Shown piece by piece: positions 24,245 through 33,212 of a stretch of 47,096 nucleotides of DNA; position 1 is the stretch's first letter; every line of letters begins with the position of its first letter. This stretch comes from an uncultured Prevotellaceae bacterium. GTDB lineage: Bacteria; Bacteroidota; Bacteroidia; Bacteroidales; Bacteroidaceae. The notes beneath the pieces were generated by a model. It worked only from the letters and a program-made list of their open reading frames with translations. It had not been told where the DNA came from and ran no database searches. The translations under genes and the position numbers were made by a program. The DNA is taken from assembly GCA_937910905.1 (NCBI GenBank), contig CALEPV010000068.1:1-47096 (forward strand). The letters run 5' to 3'.

Positions 24245-24841
24245 TCATTGCTTGGGGCGGAATTCATAGTATGTCATAGCGTTCTGCACAGCTTTGCGTA
24301 GCGGCAGCCAGTCCGACTGCTGTACGCTGCGAGCCTGATCTAGGAACTCCTCAATAGCATCGTCACTCAGTTGCACATCCTTGCGCAGCAGGTTGCCGAT
24401 GGTCAGGAAGCCGCACAACTGCAGCATGGGCTGCTCGGCCGCCATCCAGCAGAAAGCCTTCTCAGCGGCATAGTCGGTGCGGGCTATGATGTTGAACACG
24501 AGCTGCTGAGCCACCTCCACATCGGACTTGTCCAACTGTTCGACCCACAAGTCGGCCAGCTCGGGATAGAACTCGTCGACAGGATGTAGCATGGTGGCAA
24601 GTATCCTACACTCGCGAATGTTCTCCTGCCAGAGGCGCATCGCCAGCGCGTGGCTCGGTTCAAACTCCCTCGCTATCTCCTGCAACCGAGGTGTTTCGAC
24701 ACCGAACACCAGTTTGTATGGCATACCGCTCTGCCTGATCCGGGCTGCTGCCACGCCATTCATGGCGGCACGCAGCTCAGCCTTGATGTCTCTTATGATA
24801 TCGTCCGTAGTGTCGGCTGTCATGTGGCAATTGTTATTCAT
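24245..24841 (-). CDS. DNA alkylation repair protein (AlkD-like, HEAT repeat)
   Basis: About 198 residues from the Met at 24841 (a second Met at 24823 starts MTADTTDDI and is equally possible). All-helical; the segment RQSGMPYKLVFGVETPRLQEIAREF and the paired helices that follow match the AlkD-like DNA glycosylase family. Such proteins remove bulky or positively charged N3/N7-alkyl purines without flipping the base, although many short members are uncharacterised. The start overlaps the M49 peptidase stop by 8 bases, so translation is coupled. It is the fourth gene of the run hook protein-AraC-M49-AlkD. Confidence 0.82.
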   Translation of the reverse strand: MNNNCHMTADTTDDIIRDIKAELRAAMNGVAAARIRQSGMPYKLVFGVETPRLQEIAREFEPSHALAMRLWQENIRECRILATMLHPVDEFYPELADLWVEQLDKSDVEVAQQLVFNIIARTDYAAEKAFCWMAAEQPMLQLCGFLTIGNLLRKDVQLSDDAIEEFLDQARSVQQSDWLPLRKAVQNAMTYYEFRPKQ

Positions 24842-26900
24842 TGATATATGGCAGTGTGGCGTACTCGCGGCTGTAGCGCAACATCTGGTCGGCATAGGTC
24901 TCGTCGTAGGTCACACGTATGTCTGTAATCTCACCTGCGGCATCGCGCTCAACGACGTACACAGGATTGATGAAGCCCTTGTATGGTGCGAGGTCGAGAG
25001 CCTTGTAGCGTGCCAGCACCTCATTGTGCAGCTGCGGCTCAATCTGTACGGCATAGTTCTCAATCAACCGACGAGCGCCCTCGAAGTCGCCTTCGCTCTT
25101 CACTCGCTGTATCTCAGCGAGCAGACGTCCGAACAGGGTACGCAGCATCGGATAGTCGTTGACCTGCACGTAGGTCTTGTTGTCGCGCTGCACTAGTTCT
25201 ACTGCAGGCTTACCGCCCTGCTGCGCAGCCATCGCTGCGGCCTGGGCCAGCGTCCATCGGGCGATAAGTGCGCGGTTGCGCATGTGAGCCTCCTCAATCT
25301 CTGCACCCGGCTCTATGCGAACCAGCTGTGTCATCAGGCCATTCATCATATATGTATAGTACTGCGCCTTGTAAGCATCCAGATTGGGTGTTAGGCCCAG
25401 CTCCACCAGCTTTGGGTCAGCCAGATAGTAGAGTCCGAACAGGTCGGCACGCGCCTCCTCTATCGCACTACCGTAGGCCTTCAGCGAGTCGGCATCCACA
25501 CCGGACAGCAGTCGGCCCGAGCCGTGGCCTAGGCACTCGTGCAGGTCAGTGTGCAGGTCATCGCACACATCGCCATACTGGTTGATGAGAGCCAGCGTCG
25601 GTGCATCTATCACAAACTCCTTCTGGAAGCCATTGCCGTGGGCAGCCTTGTTGTAGGCATCGGTGAGGTTGCCTATTGTCACGCTCTTTGAGCCGTGCTC
25701 GGCACGTACCCAGTTGCTATTGGGCAGGTTGATGCCTATGGCTGTGCTGGGATACAGGTCTCCACCAAGCATAGCAGCCACGATGACCTTGGCTGTGATG
25801 CCCTTGCACTCAGGCTTCTTGAAACGCGGGTCAACGGGCGAGTGGTCCTCGAACCACTGTGCGTTCTGCGACAGCGTCTCTGTGCGGCGCGTGGCCTCCA
25901 GGTCCTTGAAGTTGGCCATACCCTCCCAGCTGGCCTTCATTCCCAGTGGGTCACCATAGCTCTCAGTAAATCCATTGACGAAGTCCACCATACCCTCTGT
26001 GGCCTGTACCCACAGTATGGTGTACTGGTCGAAGGTGCGCAGGTCACCCGTGCGGTAGTACTCTATCAGCTTAGCGATGACAGCCTTCTGCTGCTCGGTC
26101 TCTGCCACGCCCTTGGCCAGCTCCAGCCAGTATATGATACGATCGATGGCTGCGCCATATAGTCCGCCGCTGCGCCACACGTTCTCAGTCAGCTGTCCGT
26201 CGGTGCCCCTCACCAGACGCGAGTTCATGCCGAACATCACGGGATGGGCAAGGTCGGTATCTGCTTCCTTCTGTGCCAGATAGAACTCCTCTGCCTCAGC
26301 CTGTGTCACGCCGGCTCCATAGTAGTTGGCAGCGCTGGTCAGCACCAGGTCCTGTCCGTCAGCCTGATTGGTGCGCTTAGGCATGACGGCGGGGTCAAAT
26401 ATGACTGGGAACAGCTCGTATATAAGCTGGTCGACTGTCTGGCCATCGGCCAGAGGTAGCTTGGCAGCATCCACGCCACGCACGGCAGCTGCAAGGAAGT
26501 CCTCGCTGAAGCCTGGCACGAACTTGTCGCAACCGTAGTGGTGATGTATGCCGTTGCTGAACCAGACACGTTTCAGGTAGACCTCAAACGCCTTGAAGTC
26601 GTCTGTCGTGCGCTCGCCGCTGTAATCGGTGTATACCGTCTCCAGCATACAACGTATGCGCAGGTTGTAGCGTCCGTTCTGATCCCACAGTATGTCACGG
26701 CCTGTGAGTGCGGCCTCGCTGAGGTAGTAAACGTATTTCTTCTGCTGCAGGGTCAGCTGATCGAAGCCGTGCACTTGATAGCGTAGCATCTGCAGGTCGG
26801 CAAAGCGTTCACCTGCATAGGGGAAGTCATCGGCTGTAGCCGGAGCAGCGGACATCGACGATGATAGAATCATTAGAGCTAGTAAGTGGTTAAGTTTCAT
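24834..26900 (-). CDS. Dipeptidyl peptidase III family zinc peptidase (M49)
   Basis: 688 residues that release dipeptides from peptide N-termini. It has the Bacteroides-type zinc motif HECLGH with His454 and His459 as ligands and Glu455 as catalyst, and the third ligand Glu482 in EEARADLF; the 28-residue spacing equals that of the B. thetaiotaomicron enzyme. The N-terminal hydrophobic stretch (about 5-22) suggests a signal peptide. It overlaps the AraC-type regulator by 4 bases and the AlkD-like gene by 8, so it is translated from the same message. Function probably peptide scavenging in the periplasm. Confidence 0.94.
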   Translation of the reverse strand: MKLNHLLALMILSSSMSAAPATADDFPYAGERFADLQMLRYQVHGFDQLTLQQKKYVYYLSEAALTGRDILWDQNGRYNLRIRCMLETVYTDYSGERTTDDFKAFEVYLKRVWFSNGIHHHYGCDKFVPGFSEDFLAAAVRGVDAAKLPLADGQTVDQLIYELFPVIFDPAVMPKRTNQADGQDLVLTSAANYYGAGVTQAEAEEFYLAQKEADTDLAHPVMFGMNSRLVRGTDGQLTENVWRSGGLYGAAIDRIIYWLELAKGVAETEQQKAVIAKLIEYYRTGDLRTFDQYTILWVQATEGMVDFVNGFTESYGDPLGMKASWEGMANFKDLEATRRTETLSQNAQWFEDHSPVDPRFKKPECKGITAKVIVAAMLGGDLYPSTAIGINLPNSNWVRAEHGSKSVTIGNLTDAYNKAAHGNGFQKEFVIDAPTLALINQYGDVCDDLHTDLHECLGHGSGRLLSGVDADSLKAYGSAIEEARADLFGLYYLADPKLVELGLTPNLDAYKAQYYTYMMNGLMTQLVRIEPGAEIEEAHMRNRALIARWTLAQAAAMAAQQGGKPAVELVQRDNKTYVQVNDYPMLRTLFGRLLAEIQRVKSEGDFEGARRLIENYAVQIEPQLHNEVLARYKALDLAPYKGFINPVYVVERDAAGEITDIRVTYDETYADQMLRYSREYATLPYINE

Positions 26901-27289
26901 GCTTCTGGTCTATACTGTTTTCTGTACTGGTACGGCGTCATGCCTTCGTGCGCATTGAACGCGTTGTAGAATGTCTGTCGCGTAGCGAATCCACACTGCT
27001 CGGCAATCTTCAGCACTCCTATCTTGTCATACCTGCGATCCTCGAGCATGAGCTTGGCCTGGCGTATGCGGTAACCGTTTATGTACTGTGCGAAGTTCTG
27101 ATGAAATCGCAGCGCCACTGCTGCGCTCACGTAGCGCGCATTCACGCCTACCTCCTTGGCGAAGGCCTGGGCGTTGTAGTGAGGATCTCTGTAGCGTTTC
27201 TCCACTACCATCTTGTGGAGTAGCTGTTCGTAGATGGTGTCAATCACATCGGGATTGATGGCATAGCAATAGCTGGCTGGTGTGTTCAT
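26897..27289 (-). CDS. Stand-alone AraC-type DNA-binding protein
   Basis: 130 residues, essentially only the AraC/XylS HTH domain: a first helix-turn-helix (YNAQAFAKEVGVNARYVSAAV, shortened here by divergence) and a second (GVLKIAEQCGFATRQTFYNAFNAHEGMTPYQYR). There is no N-terminal sensor domain. The gene is 2 bases after the hook protein gene and overlaps the M49 peptidase by 4 bases. Probable local transcription regulator, but its signal and sites are not visible. Confidence 0.88.
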   Translation of the reverse strand: MNTPASYCYAINPDVIDTIYEQLLHKMVVEKRYRDPHYNAQAFAKEVGVNARYVSAAVALRFHQNFAQYINGYRIRQAKLMLEDRRYDKIGVLKIAEQCGFATRQTFYNAFNAHEGMTPYQYRKQYRPEA

Positions 27290-27291
27290 AA

Positions 27292-29979
27292 TTATATGGT
27301 TTTAGCTAGTTCATGACGTCGCAGCTGCTCGTCGTAGTTGGCTATCTGCTGCGTTATGCTGCGCTGCTGTGCCTCCAGCCCTTCTGCCAGAGTCTTCAGT
27401 CGGAGCTGCTCGCTTTCGGCATTGTCGCTGTTGATGTTGATGCCCTCTGCCTGCAGGGCTACGAGCTCGGCACGCAGGCTGTCCACCTTGGCCTGCGTCA
27501 GCGACTGTGCTATCGTGGCCGAGCGAATCTCGTCGCGTAGCTGGTTCCAGTCGCGTGTGGCCGACAGCATACGCTGCAGCTCGGCATACTGCACGGGTGG
27601 ATGGTTGGCGTTGTAGCGGCGCATCCATACGTCCAGATGGCCCCGCTCCTCAGCTACCGTCTGCTCTGTAGCCTGTATGTACGACTGCAGGTTGGTGTGC
27701 CGGGCCTTGAGTTCCAGCAGCCTCTGCTGTGCTTCGCCGTACATCTGCTCAGCCTCACTCTGGCGGCTCTGCTGCTCTGCGAGGGCTACTCTGGCAGCGC
27801 CGTTTAGCTGCGCTGTGTCGCCGTGCTCGTTGAGACGTGCCAGCCGTTTGCGGTCGGCTTCAATCTGTAGGGCTATCTGTGTGGTCAGGGCCTCGCCTGT
27901 GGCTACGGCTGCCGTAGTGGTGGCTATAGCCTCCTGCAGCAGCGTGGTGGCGGTGGTCAGGTTGTCTATCTGTCGATGCAGGGCCCGCAGGTCGTGCTTG
28001 CGCTCTGCCCACTTGCCCATCATATCCTGTATGTTGAGCTTCAAGCCCTCGTGCGTCTGCCGCCATGTGCCGAACCAGTCGGGCAGCGTGATGACGCGCT
28101 GCAGTGTCTCGTACTGCTGGCCGTAGCTCTGTGTAGCTTTCTTCAGCCGTTCCGTCAGGCGGTCGGTCTGTCCGGCTACGACCTGACATGCGGTGTTGGC
28201 CTCGTTGAGGCGCACGCTGAGGTCGGCCATCTCACGCTGCTTCTGCTGTAGCTTGATGCCGAGTTCGCTGATGGCGTTCAGGTGGAATGTGAAGGTTTTC
28301 AGGTCGCGTCGGGCCAACTCGGCATCGACGGTAGTTTTTTCTATCAGCTGGCGCATCATGGATGTGCGTGCCTCGCGGTTGGTGGACTGCGAGCACTCTA
28401 TGAACGAGCGGTCCAGCGTGCTGAAGGTCTGCCACTCGGTGGTGTCCTTCTGCTGGCGTGCCTGCAGCTGCACCAGGCTGGCATGCTCCATCTCTATCTT
28501 GGCCTGCGTGGAATGCAGCTCCAGCTGCAATGTGTGCTGGCGGTCGCGCTTCTGCCGCAGGTCGTTGGCCAGGGTATCTGTCTCTGAGCGCTGCTGGCTG
28601 ATGACAGCGTTCTGGCTCAACATCGTGTCGGCATACCAAGGATGGTGGGTAGCGCCGCACACGGTGCAGGGCGTGCCCTCCACGAGGTCGACACGCATCT
28701 CTATCACGTTCTGGCTCTTGGAGAGCGTCAGATGGTACAGCTTCTGGTCGAGCGTGGACTGCAGCTGGCGCACATCGGCACCCAGTTCGTCGAGCTCTAT
28801 GTTGAGCTGGTCGGCGTGGTGGCGCAGAGCCGTTATCGCGCGGTTCTTCTGCTCTATCTGCTCGTAGCCAGTCACGATGTTCGTCCAGAGCGAGAGTCCC
28901 ATCTCCAGCATCAGCTTGCGTCCTTGCAGGCTGATGGTGCGTTCCTGCATCTTGTAGTTCTCCTGTCCGGCTATGTTGCGGCGGTGCGCCTGTATTTCGT
29001 CCTGTATGCCGTCTATGTCTCCCTGCAGCGTCTGGCTCTGCTGGAAGAGCTGTCCCAGCAGGTCGTTGTACTCCACCTGCTGGCGTGTCACGGTGTTGAG
29101 CTGTTGGTTCAGATTGTCCTTGCGCTCCGACAGGGCCCTCAGATTGTCCAGCTGCACGATGATGGCCTCGCCGTGCTCTATGAGGTTGCGGTGTGTCTCC
29201 AGCGACTGCTGCTGCAAGCGGAGCTGTGTCATCTGCTGCTGGCAGGCGGTGTTGGCTGTCTGCTTGTCCTGCAGCTCGGCCTGCAGGTGCTGCAGGCGGT
29301 CGTGCAGCCGCTGCTGCTGCGAGCTGAACTCGTCGAGGAGCTTTTCGTCGCTCTCGATCTTCGATGCCAGCGCCTGAGCATCAAGCATATCCTCCTTGGT
29401 CTGGTCCACCCGCTGCGTCAAGTCGGCTGTCTTGTCGCGCTCTATGATGAGCCGCTTCTCTGCCTGTGAGGCTTCGCCCTGGGCCTTGTCGAGGCTTTGT
29501 GCCACCTGAGTCTGCTCGTTGCGCGCGGCTGTGAGTTGCAGGCTCAGGGCTTCGATGCGCTGGTACTGGCCGTTGATGGACTCGAAGGTCTCGAACCGCT
29601 GCAGCTCCTGCTGCTGTGTGAGCAGGGCTGCCTGCCGCTTGTTGGCCTGATAGAGTGCTTCGCGCTGCTCCTTCAGTTCCATGTTGATGGCTGTGGCGCG
29701 ACCCAGCCGTTCCTGCTGGTGGCGCAGTCGGCGCAGGTTCTCTTCGGTGTTGTCCAGCTTGGTGAGACATAGCCTTCGCCCCTCGCGCACCTTGGCCAGC
29801 TGCACGTCGTCGAGCAGCTGCTCGTTGCGCCGTGCGCGCTGTACCTCGCATCGGATGGCAGCCTTCAGCCACTGCTTTACCTCTTCGGGCAGCGGCTGGC
29901 CGTACTGCTGCAGCCACCATTGGCGTGTGGCCTCCTCTGTCGTCAGGGTTGGATCTATCTCTGGTATGGAGTTAATCAT
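27292..29979 (-). CDS. Rad50/SbcC-like zinc-hook coiled coil lacking ATPase heads
   Basis: 895 residues of almost continuous Gln/Leu/Glu-rich coiled coil with the zinc hook TPCTVCGATHHPW exactly in the middle (Cys438, Cys441), like the apex of SbcC/Rad50. I read the whole protein and found no Walker A, no LSGG signature and no Walker B: both nucleotide-binding halves are missing, and no sbcD lies beside it. The N-terminus (1-50, MINSIPEIDPTL) is unlike the SbcC start. It could be a decayed sbcC that kept its arms, or a dedicated tether that dimerises through the hook. A TAnnTTTG box precedes it, and the frame is fully open, so it is probably expressed. Heads the run to 24245. Confidence 0.8.
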   Translation of the reverse strand: MINSIPEIDPTLTTEEATRQWWLQQYGQPLPEEVKQWLKAAIRCEVQRARRNEQLLDDVQLAKVREGRRLCLTKLDNTEENLRRLRHQQERLGRATAINMELKEQREALYQANKRQAALLTQQQELQRFETFESINGQYQRIEALSLQLTAARNEQTQVAQSLDKAQGEASQAEKRLIIERDKTADLTQRVDQTKEDMLDAQALASKIESDEKLLDEFSSQQQRLHDRLQHLQAELQDKQTANTACQQQMTQLRLQQQSLETHRNLIEHGEAIIVQLDNLRALSERKDNLNQQLNTVTRQQVEYNDLLGQLFQQSQTLQGDIDGIQDEIQAHRRNIAGQENYKMQERTISLQGRKLMLEMGLSLWTNIVTGYEQIEQKNRAITALRHHADQLNIELDELGADVRQLQSTLDQKLYHLTLSKSQNVIEMRVDLVEGTPCTVCGATHHPWYADTMLSQNAVISQQRSETDTLANDLRQKRDRQHTLQLELHSTQAKIEMEHASLVQLQARQQKDTTEWQTFSTLDRSFIECSQSTNREARTSMMRQLIEKTTVDAELARRDLKTFTFHLNAISELGIKLQQKQREMADLSVRLNEANTACQVVAGQTDRLTERLKKATQSYGQQYETLQRVITLPDWFGTWRQTHEGLKLNIQDMMGKWAERKHDLRALHRQIDNLTTATTLLQEAIATTTAAVATGEALTTQIALQIEADRKRLARLNEHGDTAQLNGAARVALAEQQSRQSEAEQMYGEAQQRLLELKARHTNLQSYIQATEQTVAEERGHLDVWMRRYNANHPPVQYAELQRMLSATRDWNQLRDEIRSATIAQSLTQAKVDSLRAELVALQAEGININSDNAESEQLRLKTLAEGLEAQQRSITQQIANYDEQLRRHELAKTI

Positions 29980-30007
29980 CTGTATAGTCGCATTTATGAA
30001 ATCCCTG

Positions 30008-30015
30008 CAAAATTA
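30008..30015 (-). promoter_or_regulatory. Promoter -7 box for the zinc-hook gene run
   Basis: TAATTTTG followed by C on the minus strand, about 29 bases upstream of the start codon. Confidence 0.62.
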
Positions 30016-30078
30016 CACAAATCACCTCGGTATGGCAAAAAAACAAATAGAAAGTGCGAACAGTTATTCTCCTTTTCG

Positions 30079-30086
30079 TACTTTTG
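30079..30086 (+). promoter_or_regulatory. Promoter -7 box for the small lipoprotein gene
   Basis: TACTTTTG followed by C, 35 bases upstream of the ATG at 30121. Confidence 0.65.
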
Positions 30087-30120
30087 CGAGGTATTATACC
30101 ACTAATCATGCCTTGAAGTG

Positions 30121-30480
30121 ATGAACCGAAAGAAGTTTTTCAGCATTTTGCGCCTTGCCGCCGCAGGTGCTGTGCCGATGTTGCTGGCCAACGGTTGCAC
30201 CTCCGGATCCGCCCCTGCGAAACAGCCCCGGCCTGCTGCCGACAGCCTGACGGCTGCAACCGCCGAGCTTGCCGAAGCGATAACCGACACCATACGCGGC
30301 CGTGTGACCGATGCAGCATCGCGCACCATAGAGCTCAGCGTGGTAATGGACCTGGAGCTGACCGACGATGTGGACCGCCAGACAGAGGTAGTAGTGGGCA
30401 AGGACATTGAGGTCGTTCTGCGCCACGAACCCGACGGCACACAGACGGTGGTCGCAGTAAGAGCTGCCGACGACGAGTAG
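30121..30480 (+). CDS. Small lipoprotein, function unknown
   Basis: 119 residues from ATG 30121 (a GTG just before it could add one residue). The N-terminus MNRKKFFSILRLAAAGAVP then MLLANGC gives a lipoprotein-type signal ending at a Cys near residue 26. The mature part is Ala/Asp-rich for 30 residues, then beta-rich with a repeated alternation (TIRGRVTDAASRTIELSVVM, DIEVVLRHEP), perhaps one small beta-barrel or OB-like domain. Not recognised. Single gene, promoter box at 30079, 22-bp array downstream. Confidence 0.72.
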   Translation: MNRKKFFSILRLAAAGAVPMLLANGCTSGSAPAKQPRPAADSLTAATAELAEAITDTIRGRVTDAASRTIELSVVMDLELTDDVDRQTEVVVGKDIEVVLRHEPDGTQTVVAVRAADDE

Positions 30481-30510
30481 CAACACCTGCGCAACGCCGA
30501 TGTACAGGGC

Positions 30511-30643
30511 TTTTCACCGCGGTGAAAGGGTCGCTGCATCGCGGTGCACAACTAAAATCACAAGTGTGAAACATAGAAATCACAAGTGTGAAACATAGAA
30601 ATCACAAGTGTGATTTACAAAAACCACAAGTGTGATTTTAGTC
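30511..30643. repeat. 22-bp-period palindrome array between lipoprotein and GH51 genes
   Basis: Six palindromic cores have centres at about 30519, 30541, 30563, 30585, 30607 and 30629, all 22 bases apart. The first two are TTCACCGCGGTGAA and GCATCGCGGTGC; the next four are TCACAAGTGTGA or CCACAAGTGTGA, within 22-base units from 30555 to 30642. The array switches core sequence half way but keeps phase. The outermost parts of the second set (ACTAAAATCAC at 30551 and GTGATTTTAGT at 30633) are also inverted, giving a larger hairpin. Confidence 0.85.
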
Positions 30644-30650
30644 TTACAAC

Positions 30651-30674
30651 GTGCTGCGCGACCTCCTTCAGCAC
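30651..30674. promoter_or_regulatory. Small hairpin in the GH51 leader
   Basis: GTGCTG (30651-30656) pairs with CAGCAC (30669-30674). No TAnnTTTG box is visible between the array and the GH51 ATG, so how GH51 is transcribed is not clear from sequence. Confidence 0.3.
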
Positions 30675-30716
30675 GATGAATCACCTCAGACACTAGCACA
30701 TCAAAACTCATACAAC

Positions 30717-33194
30717 ATGAAACGACTAACTGAACTTTTCGGCCTATTGGCCATCAGCGCGGCCAGCCTGCAGGCACAGACCGTGCTCAACATCAATGCA
30801 GCACAGCGCGGAGTTGCCATCAGCCCAAGCCTGTACGGCATATTCTTCGAGGAAATCAACCACGCCGGCGACGGCGGCCTCTATGCCGAGCTGGTGCAGA
30901 ACCGCTCGTTCGAGGACGATGCCGCAGAGCCCGTGCACTGGACCACAGTAGGCAACGCCGAGGCCACAGTCAGCACAGAGGACAACCTGAACGACCGTCA
31001 GGCACACAACCTGCGTCTCGACATCAAGGCCGCCGATGCCGCCATTGTCAACGACGGCTTCTGGGGGATGAACATCGTGGAGGGCATACAGTTCCGTCTG
31101 TCAATGTGGGTACGCAGCGACGAGGCCTACGACGGCACCATAACAGCCAGCCTCGCCAGCCACGACGGGCAGAGCCTGGGCTCAGCCACGATAGAGCAGG
31201 TGCTGAAGGCTGGCGAGTGGACACAGCTGAAAGCCACCATCACAGCCACAGCCACCGACCACAACGGGCAGCTGCAACTGGCATTCTCTAAGCCTGCCAA
31301 GATGCGACTCGACGTGGTGAGCCTCTTCCCGCCTACCTACAAGGACCGCGAGAATGGCTGCCGCATAGACCTGGCACAACTGCTGGAAGCTTTGCATCCG
31401 CGCTTCATGCGCTTCCCCGGAGGCTGCTACGTGGAGGGACAGACCACACCTCGGAACAATCTGCACAACCGCTTCGAGTGGAAGAACACCATAGGACCGA
31501 TAGAGCAACGACCCGGCCACCTCAGCGTCAACTGGGGCTACAACATCAGCGACGGCTTCGGCTTCCACGAGATGCTGCAGCTGGCCGAGGACCTCGGAGC
31601 AGAGCCACTGTTCGTAGTCAACGTGGGTCTGGGCCACGGATGGGAGGTTCCGCTCGATGAGCTACAGCCGTACGTCGACGAGGCTCTGGATGCCATCGAG
31701 TACTGCAACGGCGATGCCACCACCAAGTGGGGCGCCATCCGCGCACAGAACGGACACCCCGCACCATTCGGCCTGCGACTGCTGGAGATAGGCAACGAGA
31801 ACGCCAACTTCTACTTCGACAACAATCGCGACCAGAGCCATCAGTACCATCAGCGCTACAAGATATTCTACGACGCCATCAAGGCACGCTATCCAGAGAT
31901 GCAGCTGATAGGCAACGTCGAGGCCTGGGGCACCGACGAGCCCTCATGGCGCAGCGACCTGCCAGTCGACATACTGGACGAGCACTACTACCGCAGCCCA
32001 TCGTGGTTTGCCAACAACTACGAGAAGTACGACAACTACGACCGCAACGGACCCAAGATATATATAGGTGAGTACGCCGTGACACAGGGCTTCGGCGAGA
32101 ACGGACACCTCAACGCCGCCCTGGGCGAGGCCATCTACATGCTGGGCCTGGAGCGCAATGCCGACATCGTGATTATGGGCTCGTATGCCCCCATCTTCGT
32201 CAACGAGCACAATCCAGCCTGGCGTCCCGACATGATACGCTTCGATGCAGGCCACAGCTTCGGCACTCCGTCCTACCACGTTCAGCAGATCATGGCCAAC
32301 AACGTCGGCACCCAGAACATCCAGTTCCAGCTCACCGGCGACCGCCTGCCAGCCACCATAGGACACCAGCTGGGCCTCTCCACATGGAGCACATCGGCCT
32401 ACTACCAGAACATCCGCGTGACCGACGCAGCCGACAAGCAAATGTATGCACACAAGGGTGTGGCCGACAGCACACACTGGACCACCAAGCGGCCTGAGCA
32501 GCCTGGACGTCGCCGCCAGATGCAGGCAGAATGGAGCTTCGGCAGCAACGCCCTGTTCCAGACCGACGAGCGCGTGCAGGGCGGCAACATAATCTGCGAC
32601 GCACAGCTGGGTGACACATATGCCATCGAACTGCAGGCCGTGAAGACAGGCGGCGGCGAGGGATTCCTCGTGATATTCGGCTACGCCGACGACCAGAACT
32701 ACCTGTGGTGGAACCTGGGCGGATGGGGCAACAGCCAGCACGCCGTCGAGCAGACCGTGAACGGCACACGCCACACACTGGCTGCTGCACCAGGACATCT
32801 GGAGGAAGGCCGCGAGTACAACGTGAGGATTGAGGTGGACGGCGTGCATGTGCGCTGCCTGCTGGACGGACAGCTGGTACACGAATTCTCGCTGCCCGAC
32901 ACACGCAGCCTCTATGCTGCCACCAGCATCGACGAGACCGACGGTTCAGTACTCGTGAAGCTCGTCAACCCCACATCAGCGTTCCTGCCTACAGACATCA
33001 ACCTGAACAACATCAGCGTCAACGGCGGTTCAGCAGTAGTACTGACATCTGCCTCCGGCACAGACGAGAACACCATGCACCAGCCCATGCATGTAGCTCC
33101 AATCGAGAAGCCGCTTGAGGACGTGCGTGCCGACGGCCTGAAGTACATCGTACCCCCATTCTCACTGAACATACTGCGACTCAACACAAAGTAA
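30717..33194 (+). CDS. Alpha-L-arabinofuranosidase GH51 with inserted concanavalin-like domain
   Basis: 825 residues from the ATG at 30717, which starts a normal signal peptide (MKRLTELFGLLAISAASLQAQ); a longer in-frame reading from 30651 would bury it. A beta-sandwich (75-205) is placed within the GH51 frame. The TIM barrel carries acid/base Glu361 in EIGNENANF and nucleophile Glu452 in YIGEYAVTQ. Residues about 590-745 look like a laminin-G/concanavalin domain (ends DGVHVRCLLDGQLVHEF) inside the C-terminal beta domain that finishes NILRLNTK. Removes arabinose side chains of arabinoxylan or arabinan. It is 18 bases before the GH10-CE6 gene. Confidence 0.94.
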   Translation: MKRLTELFGLLAISAASLQAQTVLNINAAQRGVAISPSLYGIFFEEINHAGDGGLYAELVQNRSFEDDAAEPVHWTTVGNAEATVSTEDNLNDRQAHNLRLDIKAADAAIVNDGFWGMNIVEGIQFRLSMWVRSDEAYDGTITASLASHDGQSLGSATIEQVLKAGEWTQLKATITATATDHNGQLQLAFSKPAKMRLDVVSLFPPTYKDRENGCRIDLAQLLEALHPRFMRFPGGCYVEGQTTPRNNLHNRFEWKNTIGPIEQRPGHLSVNWGYNISDGFGFHEMLQLAEDLGAEPLFVVNVGLGHGWEVPLDELQPYVDEALDAIEYCNGDATTKWGAIRAQNGHPAPFGLRLLEIGNENANFYFDNNRDQSHQYHQRYKIFYDAIKARYPEMQLIGNVEAWGTDEPSWRSDLPVDILDEHYYRSPSWFANNYEKYDNYDRNGPKIYIGEYAVTQGFGENGHLNAALGEAIYMLGLERNADIVIMGSYAPIFVNEHNPAWRPDMIRFDAGHSFGTPSYHVQQIMANNVGTQNIQFQLTGDRLPATIGHQLGLSTWSTSAYYQNIRVTDAADKQMYAHKGVADSTHWTTKRPEQPGRRRQMQAEWSFGSNALFQTDERVQGGNIICDAQLGDTYAIELQAVKTGGGEGFLVIFGYADDQNYLWWNLGGWGNSQHAVEQTVNGTRHTLAAAPGHLEEGREYNVRIEVDGVHVRCLLDGQLVHEFSLPDTRSLYAATSIDETDGSVLVKLVNPTSAFLPTDINLNNISVNGGSAVVLTSASGTDENTMHQPMHVAPIEKPLEDVRADGLKYIVPPFSLNILRLNTK

Positions 33195-33212
33195 CGTTGA
33201 GCACTGCTCTAT

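Noticed and set aside
30511..30643. CRISPR array
   Set aside because: Units are 22 bases with continuous palindromes, no unique spacers and no cas genes.
30651..30716. N-terminal extension of GH51 starting at 30651
   Set aside because: It would place 22 extra residues before a normal signal peptide that begins at 30717.
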